Below, piece by piece: positions 59,138-64,000 of a DNA stretch of 64,000 bases; position 1 is the first letter of the stretch; every line of letters starts with the position of its first letter. Location of the stretch: positions 62,001-126,000 of the forward strand of contig MHCP01000030.1 of the NCBI GenBank assembly GCA_001816655.1, given 5' to 3'. The notes under the pieces were generated by a model, which saw only the letters and a program-made list of their open reading frames with translations, made no database searches and was not told the origin of the DNA. Made by a program: the position numbers and the translations under genes. This DNA comes from Candidatus Woykebacteria bacterium RBG_13_40_15 (lineage in GTDB: Bacteria > Patescibacteria > Microgenomatia > Woykebacterales > RBG-16-39-9b).

Positions 59138-59515
59138 TTAGCTGATGTCTCTGAGGTACAAGGCCACTGCTTCGAAACTTGCCTGGCCGTCGCGCTCGGA
59201 ACCCTTGGCAAGAGCAAAGACTACACCGTGAGCACTGTTCATGCCCCGAAGAGCTTCCCACAAGTCTCGGTTGCGAAGAGGTGCGGCTAAGCGGGAGTCA
59301 CCGTCATTAACTGAGAAATATCTTGTTCGTCTACTGATAACTCGATGGAACCCCCTAATCCCTTCGTAAACTTCCTTGGGAAATTGGGTCACTTTTCGGC
59401 CCATCAAAAAAACGGGCACAATTAAGGACCCCTTCTCCCCAAGGGCAGTGATGGTTAGCCACATCTGGCTTTCAGGATCTAGACGCACTGCTTCCTTTCC
59501 CGAACTACTAGTCAT
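59138..59515 (-). CDS. GC-rich single-gene unit, unknown 125-residue protein
   Basis: No family recognised. Soluble, with a beta-rich first half (MWLTITALGEKGSLIVPVFL) and an Arg-rich centre (HRVISRRTRYFSVNDGDS). AGGAGGAG sits 5 bases before the ATG, with TAAAAT about 35 bases upstream. A perfect GC-rich terminator follows. Base composition differs clearly from the PEBP and PsbP-like genes on its flanks. Confidence 0.55.
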   Translation of the reverse strand: MTSSSGKEAVRLDPESQMWLTITALGEKGSLIVPVFLMGRKVTQFPKEVYEGIRGFHRVISRRTRYFSVNDGDSRLAAPLRNRDLWEALRGMNSAHGVVFALAKGSERDGQASFEAVALYLRDIS

Positions 59516-59658
59516 CTTTCTCCTCCTAAACGATGGTCTTGAACGCTATTTTACTATAAAAGGCCAAACATTGATTGAAAAATCAAAGTAAACAAATCAA
59601 GCGGGATTGGGGCTAGCGCCTTTTGCAAATTATAAATTTTTGGGCTTCCTCTAGAGAT

Positions 59659-60357
59659 TTATTTGAGGGTTACTGTGGAAAAAATTTGTTCGTATTCGGC
59701 TGAAGAAACAGTATTTTTTGTGTCAGTAATAACAAGGTAGTTAAACAGATAAACTTTTTGGTTGCTAGCAACAACATAACCCACTTGATCGTAGCTTTGA
59801 ACACCATCGTAGGTTATTTTCAAAGTGGCTTTGCTATCTATTGTCAGCTCAGAAGTTTCTTGGAGTAAGTACCCGGAGAAAAACGTTTGATGTGAATTGT
59901 AAAAATTCGTCAAGCTTAGATTTTCCGGGTTGTTGGCAACATTAACCATAAACATCCCAAGCAACTCCTTACCAGAAGATTTTTGAAATTCGACTAATCT
60001 AAGCCAAATCTCTCCTGTTTTTGATTTTTGGGAGTTGGAATTATCATACTCATTAGTTTTCACCCATCCAACTGGGTATTTAAGAGAAAATTTACCTATT
60101 GCATCAGTGTAAAGCGTCCAATTCTTTGTTGATTCTAGCTCATCTGTCTTTTTCGCAGAGGATGTAGATGTTTTTTTAGGACTTGGTGTAGCTACTAGTT
60201 TATTTGTAGTAGCGGCAGTATTATCTTCTGTCTTTGTTTGGAATTGAACGTAAAACCAAATTCCAACAGCGATTAGAGTTGTAATAAGTAAAATGGGAAT
60301 AACCGTAAGAATTACTTTTTTCCAGCTAATTAGCGGGACGGAAGATTTTTCAGGCAT
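59659..60357 (-). CDS. PsbP-like membrane-anchored protein
   Basis: 232 residues: short cytosolic start, one membrane helix (about 12-33), a Thr/Ser/Lys linker, then a globular domain with GKFSLKYPVGWVKTNEYDNS, the usual opening of PsbP/Mog1-like domains in anchored proteins, and DQVGYVVASNQKVYLFNYLV near the end. No catalytic role known. Layout is similar to the protein at 24509-25444. Confidence 0.7.
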   Translation of the reverse strand: MPEKSSVPLISWKKVILTVIPILLITTLIAVGIWFYVQFQTKTEDNTAATTNKLVATPSPKKTSTSSAKKTDELESTKNWTLYTDAIGKFSLKYPVGWVKTNEYDNSNSQKSKTGEIWLRLVEFQKSSGKELLGMFMVNVANNPENLSLTNFYNSHQTFFSGYLLQETSELTIDSKATLKITYDGVQSYDQVGYVVASNQKVYLFNYLVITDTKNTVSSAEYEQIFSTVTLK

Positions 60358-60437
60358 TAGATTTATTATATCTTTTCAAAGAAAACATACGCAAGACGTA
60401 ATCTTGCTCGCTCTTATAAAACAGCTTTGGAATGCAA

Positions 60438-61115
60438 TCAAGCATTCTTTTTGACTGACAATTCTTCTTTTACTTTGTCGTACCAGGTGCAAAATGGGCA
60501 ATCTTCTGCGGGATTTGGAATTTCTTTTTCTAAAACTGATTTTGCTTTTTTTATTCTTTCATTTGTTTTTTTTGGGTCCCCATTAAGTTTTTGGATATGG
60601 ATAATCATTGGAAACCCTTTGTGCAGTTCTTCTGAGTGGTCCGGGAAAAAGTAGATTAAATAACCGTAGCCAGTAACTTTTTTTCCATTTTCAGCCAAGA
60701 TATAAACATAATCATCAATTTGGGATTGGTATGCTCCCAAAACTTCTTTCTCGCGCGGATCGGAACTCGCAGTTTTGAAGTCAACTGGGATGTGCTCTCC
60801 TTTCTCATCCACCAGGCATTCATCGAGCTTTCCAAAAAACCCATATTTTTCATCGATCCGCACAAAATATTTTTCCTGAAACGGGTTTTGCAACTTCCCA
60901 CCCAACTTTCCCACGACAAGTGGCGGCAGCTCCCCAAGTGGTCGGAAAATATTAAAATAATTTTTTAAAACTGTGTCGAAGCGATTTGGCAAGCGGGATA
61001 CAATTCCTTCTGGCTGATAAATTCCTCTACGGTATTGCAGCCAAAAGCATCTCGGGCAGCGCTCAAGCACTTCAACACCTGTATGGGAAAGCCAAATACG
61101 GCCATCTTTACTCAT
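60438..61115 (-). CDS. PD-(D/E)XK nuclease, RecB/Cas4-like
   Basis: About 225 residues from the ATG at 61115. N-terminal pair CPRCFWLQYRRG, a central nuclease core GKLDECLVDEKG then IPVDFKTAS (Asp, Asp-x-Lys), the QxxxY-type helix YQSQIDDYVYIL and a C-terminal CPFCTWY. Four cysteines split between the two ends are typical of Cas4/AddB-like iron-sulfur nucleases. No CRISPR is near, so a repair or stand-alone role is likely. Its leader contains REP-like hairpins (61130-61230). Confidence 0.82.
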   Translation of the reverse strand: MSKDGRIWLSHTGVEVLERCPRCFWLQYRRGIYQPEGIVSRLPNRFDTVLKNYFNIFRPLGELPPLVVGKLGGKLQNPFQEKYFVRIDEKYGFFGKLDECLVDEKGEHIPVDFKTASSDPREKEVLGAYQSQIDDYVYILAENGKKVTGYGYLIYFFPDHSEELHKGFPMIIHIQKLNGDPKKTNERIKKAKSVLEKEIPNPAEDCPFCTWYDKVKEELSVKKNA

Positions 61116-61129
61116 ATGTTTATGAACTA

Positions 61130-61149
61130 CCATTGGTTTACACCCATGG
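61130..61149. repeat. REP-like hairpin, degenerate copy
   Basis: CCATTGGT-TTAC-ACCCATGG, one mismatch in the stem. Same layout as the perfect copy at 61196-61215. Confidence 0.45.
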
Positions 61150-61180
61150 TATCCTCAGGCTTCGCCTTCGGCGAGTACGT

Positions 61181-61230
61181 AATTGTTCAATTCCCCCACG
61201 GGTAGAAACCCGTGGTACTCTTGAACAATT
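61181..61230. repeat. REP-like nested hairpin
   Basis: Inner stem CCACGGGT-AGAA-ACCCGTGG (61196-61215) nested in an outer perfect stem AATTGTTCAA/TTGAACAATT (61181-61190 and 61221-61230). It could also end transcription of the ywbE-side operon. Confidence 0.6.
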
Positions 61231-61273
61231 ATAGATTCTAAAGCTGTATCAAGAAGGTGTCAAGGAAGGGGTT

Positions 61274-61558
61274 TTAAACTAAATCATCTTCTGAAGGGAG
61301 AAATTTTTCATTTTCAAAAGATTGGTTTATCTCTGGTTTAACTTGCTCTTCCTCCCTAGGATCATCAGCGAAGCGTTGAACCCTACCAATGATTCCATTT
61401 GTTAATCGCACTTTATGGCCTCTTGGGTGAAATTTCTTACTCGTCAGAACATCCTTGACAACCCCTTCAGTCAATTTACCAGATTCATAATCTTTTTTCT
61501 GGACTATTAATACTTTTTCACCGCTCTTTGGATAACGACTTCCAACTTCGTAGCTCAT
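61274..61558 (-). CDS. YwbE family protein
   Basis: 94 residues from the ATG at 61558, which overlaps the end of secF. The conserved core is KVLIVQKKDYESGKLTEGVV, then KDVLTSKKFHPRGHKVRLTNG and IGRVQRF, typical of the small YwbE (DUF2196) family. Its beta pattern recalls RNA-binding KOW-like folds. Role unknown. Last gene of the secD-secF unit. Confidence 0.82.
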   Translation of the reverse strand: MSYEVGSRYPKSGEKVLIVQKKDYESGKLTEGVVKDVLTSKKFHPRGHKVRLTNGIIGRVQRFADDPREEEQVKPEINQSFENEKFLPSEDDLV

Positions 61559-62451
61559 TTTTTGCGTCTCTCTCCCCATTCCTGCCACAAAACAAGCAGG
61601 GGCGCGGCATTAAAGACGGAAGAATACGTACCTGAAACTACCCCAATCAAGAGGGCTGCAGTAAACCAACGGATGTTTGCTCCACCAAAAAGTAGTACTG
61701 CCAAAAGAACCAAAACAACTGTCAGGGAAGTATTTATGGAACGATCAATCGTTTGGATTATGGAGTGATTTACTGTATCTGCAAAACTATTTCCAACTCC
61801 TTTTGATAAATTCTCTCTGATTCTATCAAAAACAACGATCGTATCGTGGACAGAAAATCCAATAATTGTAAGTAGCGCTGTAATAAATAATGCATCGATT
61901 TCAACCCCAAAGAAATGCCCAAAGATTGAAAAAATTCCAACAACTACTAACACATCATGAAGGAGTGCAACAACAGCGCAAATCCCAAACCGCCAGGAAG
62001 ATGCCGGAGCTGGCACTTTACGGAAAGCTAAAGCAATATAAAGCACGATAGCTAAAGAAGCGACACCAATTGCGAGCAGCGCTTTCTTCATTAATTCCGA
62101 TCCAATTGTTGGACCAATAGTTTCAATACTTACCTGCTCAACATTGCCAAATTTGTTTTGAGAGGAAGCTATAATCGATTTTCGGCTATTTTCATCCAAT
62201 GGCTTTGTTCTAACCAAATATGTCTTGCTTTCAGTTGATGCAATTGAGGCTACTTCAACACCAGTCGTTTTAATAGTTTTTTCAAGATTTTCTTTAGATA
62301 CAGATTGAGAAAATTTTAACTCAAGGAGGGTCCCGCCGGTAAAATCAACCCCTAGATTCAATCCCCACAGAACCAAAGCTACCAAACCAGGAATAATAAC
62401 TAAAAGAGAAAAGCCAAAATACCAAAATTTTTTGCCTGCTATGTCAATCAT
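61555..62451 (-). CDS. secF: Protein translocase subunit SecF
   Basis: 298 residues with six membrane helices. GVDFTGGTLLELKFSQ after helix 1 and the late ALLTIIGFSVHDTIVVFDRIRE, quoted in parts, are SecF signatures. Together with SecD it pulls preproteins through SecYEG using the proton gradient. It overlaps both the upstream small gene and ywbE. Confidence 0.93.
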   Translation of the reverse strand: MIDIAGKKFWYFGFSLLVIIPGLVALVLWGLNLGVDFTGGTLLELKFSQSVSKENLEKTIKTTGVEVASIASTESKTYLVRTKPLDENSRKSIIASSQNKFGNVEQVSIETIGPTIGSELMKKALLAIGVASLAIVLYIALAFRKVPAPASSWRFGICAVVALLHDVLVVVGIFSIFGHFFGVEIDALFITALLTIIGFSVHDTIVVFDRIRENLSKGVGNSFADTVNHSIIQTIDRSINTSLTVVLVLLAVLLFGGANIRWFTAALLIGVVSGTYSSVFNAAPLLVLWQEWGERRKK

Positions 62452-62776
62452 TTTTACCTTCCTTTAAACTACGAATATCTTCTATTATTTCATTTTCTAA
62501 AACTTTCGCGGCGCGAGCTAAAACTACTTCGATATTCTCGATTTTTTCTCTCAAAAACTCTATAAAAACTTCTGATGCGCCGCTTTCTAGTTGCTCTAAG
62601 AAAAGTTCCTTATCTTTCTTTTCCAGTCTTTCTAAAATTAGATCGATCAGGCGAACCTCAGCAATTTCATCTGCCATCTTTAATAACTTTTCTCTTTCTT
62701 CATTTGAAATATTAAGAGTTTGTAGCTCAAAAATAATATTTTCTTTCTTTAAGAAGGCAGTTGCAATTATACTCAT
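62444..62776 (-). CDS. Small DUF5663-like protein between secD and secF
   Basis: 110 residues, helical and highly charged (LLKMADEIAEVRLIDLILER; FIEFLREKIENIEVVLARAA). The pattern of a Leu-rich start followed by an Arg-rich helix resembles DUF5663 proteins of CPR. Unknown function. It overlaps secF by 8 bases and the 305-residue gene by 4 bases, so all are co-translated. Confidence 0.6.
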   Translation of the reverse strand: MSIIATAFLKKENIIFELQTLNISNEEREKLLKMADEIAEVRLIDLILERLEKKDKELFLEQLESGASEVFIEFLREKIENIEVVLARAAKVLENEIIEDIRSLKEGKND

Positions 62777-63690
62777 AGACCATACCTCCCAAGCGGCACT
62801 TGATCAGCCGGATCATCGACAAAATACATTAATACATTTATTCCCCCGCCACGAAGCCCAAGCTCTTCCATTACCTCAGGAGAGCCACCAAAAGCTCTCC
62901 CTGTCCCAGTTTCGGGTCCTGCGTCCTCCAAGACTCCAACTACCGCCTTGCCATTTTGGGGATTTATAACAATCATTTTTCGATGTCGAAACCACTCCTT
63001 TGTAGCTGCCGAGCCCCAGTTTGGCGACAACCAAGTCTGGGCCACCAAGTAATACCTTTCCCTTTCAATGTCTTTTTCTGTTAACGCCTGCCTACTCGGC
63101 ACAATGTACCCCCAAGCCCCAGGACCACCAGCCATTGAAGCGTGTGAATATCTTTTATAATCACCACTAGTTTCAAAATGGGTGAGGATATTATCTCCTG
63201 GATACCTCGTCAGATGCGATTCGTAACCTATTATCCCGCTAGTTTTGTTAAGCCGAATTCCCTGCAACTCTGATACTATTTTGATATTAAGCTCCTTACT
63301 TAACTTTTCCGTAAGAACATTTTCATCAGACATTCTAGTAGTGTTTAGAATTTTCTTTACCCTATCACTAGTATCTTTTTTTGCACTTAAAAATGCTGGA
63401 AGGTTTCCTTCCAAAAGTTCTCTATGTAATTCTTTCACTGCAGGGGCGTGTGAAATTTGAGCAGCTCCTGAGGAAACCAATACCGCACCAGCAGCAAAAC
63501 TGGCTGCCAAAGTCCTCGCCCCTTTAGAAACAACATCATTAACATTTATCTTTCGACGAGCGGCCCAACTGACTACGTCTTCATGCTTTTCCTTAAATTC
63601 CGCGAGAAGGGCGCTCCTTCTCTTCTGAAATCCAGCAGCTAATACTTTAAATTGTTTGCTCTCCTTTTTTTGCCAAAAACGCAAGTCCAT
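62773..63690 (-). CDS. Uncharacterised protein between secD and secF
   Basis: 305 residues: basic start, one hydrophobic segment (ARTLAASFAAGAVLVSSGAA), then an extracellular domain with GIIGYESHLTRYPGDNI, SHASMAGGPGAWGY and DAGPETGTGRAFGGS, then YFVDDPADQVPLG at the end. The C-terminal pattern recalls double-psi beta-barrel wall enzymes, but no catalytic site is certain. It starts 2 bases after secD, so a role at the translocon exit or cell wall is possible. Confidence 0.6.
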   Translation of the reverse strand: MDLRFWQKKESKQFKVLAAGFQKRRSALLAEFKEKHEDVVSWAARRKINVNDVVSKGARTLAASFAAGAVLVSSGAAQISHAPAVKELHRELLEGNLPAFLSAKKDTSDRVKKILNTTRMSDENVLTEKLSKELNIKIVSELQGIRLNKTSGIIGYESHLTRYPGDNILTHFETSGDYKRYSHASMAGGPGAWGYIVPSRQALTEKDIERERYYLVAQTWLSPNWGSAATKEWFRHRKMIVINPQNGKAVVGVLEDAGPETGTGRAFGGSPEVMEELGLRGGGINVLMYFVDDPADQVPLGRYGL

Positions 63691-63692
63691 TT

Positions 63693-64000
63693 TTAACCTC
63701 GATAAACTACTCTTAAAAGATTTCTAGTAACTGTTATTGCTGTGAGCATAGAAACCAAAATACCAATTGCGAGTGCTATTGCAAAACCACGCACCGAACC
63801 AGTACCAAACCAAAATAAAATTCCGCTGGTTATAAGTGAAGAAACATTTGAATCGCGTATAGAACTCCAAGCCCTTGTAAATCCTATTTCAATTGCCTGA
63901 ATACGGTTGCGACCGGCCCGAAGCTCTTCTTTCATTCGCTCAAAGATTAAAATATTCGCATCAACAGCCATACCAATGGAAAGAATGAAACCAGCAATTC
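63693..64000 (-). CDS. secD: Protein translocase subunit SecD, 5' partial
   Basis: The frame is open to the window edge, and only the C-terminal membrane part is visible. LSIGMAVDANILIFERMKEE, then the helix with SITSGILFWFGTGSVRGFAI-like sequence, is the SecD signature after its periplasmic domain. It works with SecF, encoded two genes downstream. The N-terminal two-thirds lie beyond base 64000. Confidence 0.93.
   Translation of the reverse strand, partial: IAGFILSIGMAVDANILIFERMKEELRAGRNRIQAIEIGFTRAWSSIRDSNVSSLITSGILFWFGTGSVRGFAIALAIGILVSMLTAITVTRNLLRVVYRG

Noticed and set aside
61130..61230. IS200/IS605 insertion sequence ends
   Set aside because: Hairpins are similar in style, but no TnpA or TnpB gene lies between or beside them.
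1..64000. TGA recoded to glycine as in Gracilibacteria or SR1
   Set aside because: Genes such as tktC, the 14885 membrane protein and the 42910 gene end in TGA at expected lengths, and no gene needs read-through.
1..64000. CRISPR array
   Set aside because: No regularly spaced direct repeats with unique spacers were seen; the Cas4-like nuclease at 60.4 kb has no cas neighbours.

Overview
The window reads as one chromosomal segment of a Candidate Phyla Radiation (Patescibacteria) bacterium, most likely of the Microgenomates/Katanobacteria kind; this is inferred from gene content, not from a marker gene. The DNA is AT-rich and uses the standard bacterial code (TGA works as a stop throughout). 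Genes are packed with 1-40 base overlaps. There are many short lineage-specific membrane-anchored proteins, a split transketolase, a glycolysis/pentose-phosphate core, a vitamin B12-dependent ribonucleotide reductase and several leaderless-looking promoters. No rRNA, CRISPR array, intact transposase or prophage was seen; one tRNA gene is present.

Layout. 1-11.9 kb: end of a Lon-like AAA+ ATPase, then minus-strand sugar-phosphate genes (inositol-phosphatase family, PGM/PMM, PGI/PMI, PfkB kinase) around a B12/nucleotide block: nrdR-nrdJ, then a cobalamin riboswitch controlling a DUF4430 protein and a DUF6580 ECF-S-like membrane protein. 12-18.6 kb: a Gln-rich secreted protein, then a minus-strand operon gap-rpiB-rpe-like-tktN-membrane protein-tktC-fba that interconverts triose, tetrose, pentose and hexose phosphates. 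The gap leader carries a translationally coupled upstream ORF, and two degenerate copies of the fba 3' end lie behind fba. 18.7-28.5 kb: MgtA-type Mg2+ P-type ATPase, HD protein, MacB-like ABC exporter, AlkD-like glycosylase, PAP2 phosphatase and envelope proteins. 28.5-30.5 kb: an overlapping three-gene wHTH / small protein / HEPN-like operon with a palindromic operator in its promoter, next to tRNA-Gln(CTG) and a tRNA relic. 30.5-46.6 kb: two tandem sensor kinases without a response regulator, gltX, aspS, recJ, envelope proteins, ABC-2 exporter, small conserved families, DEAD-box helicase. 46.9-52.5 kb: an accessory island with a HigBA-type toxin-antitoxin pair, a type II restriction-modification system (controller, nuclease, D12 adenine methylase), an orphan HigA-like repressor, a DUF3800 protein and small leaderless genes. 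52.8-64 kb: glycosidase-like protein, a membrane-anchored metzincin operon, PEBP protein, PD-(D/E)XK nuclease, YwbE and the secD/secF region.

Scattered through the window on both strands are at least seven short, GC-richer, single-gene units (21.4, 36.1, 42.9, 54.0, 54.7, 58.0, 59.1 kb). Most have their own promoter, a strong Shine-Dalgarno site and a GC-rich terminator; apart from a LysM protein, none is recognisable. They look unlike the operonic host genes.

How the parts work together: deoxynucleotide supply depends on adenosylcobalamin (NrdJ), no B12 synthesis gene is visible, and the adjacent riboswitch-controlled pair looks like a B12 capture module. NrdR-box-like palindromes sit on the nrdR-nrdJ promoter. 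Sugar phosphates enter through PGI/PMI, PGM/PMM and PfkB and run through the split transketolase module to GAPDH. The strongest candidates for undescribed biology are the wHTH-HEPN operon, the tandem fba 3' cassettes, the gap leader peptide and the GC-rich single-gene units.
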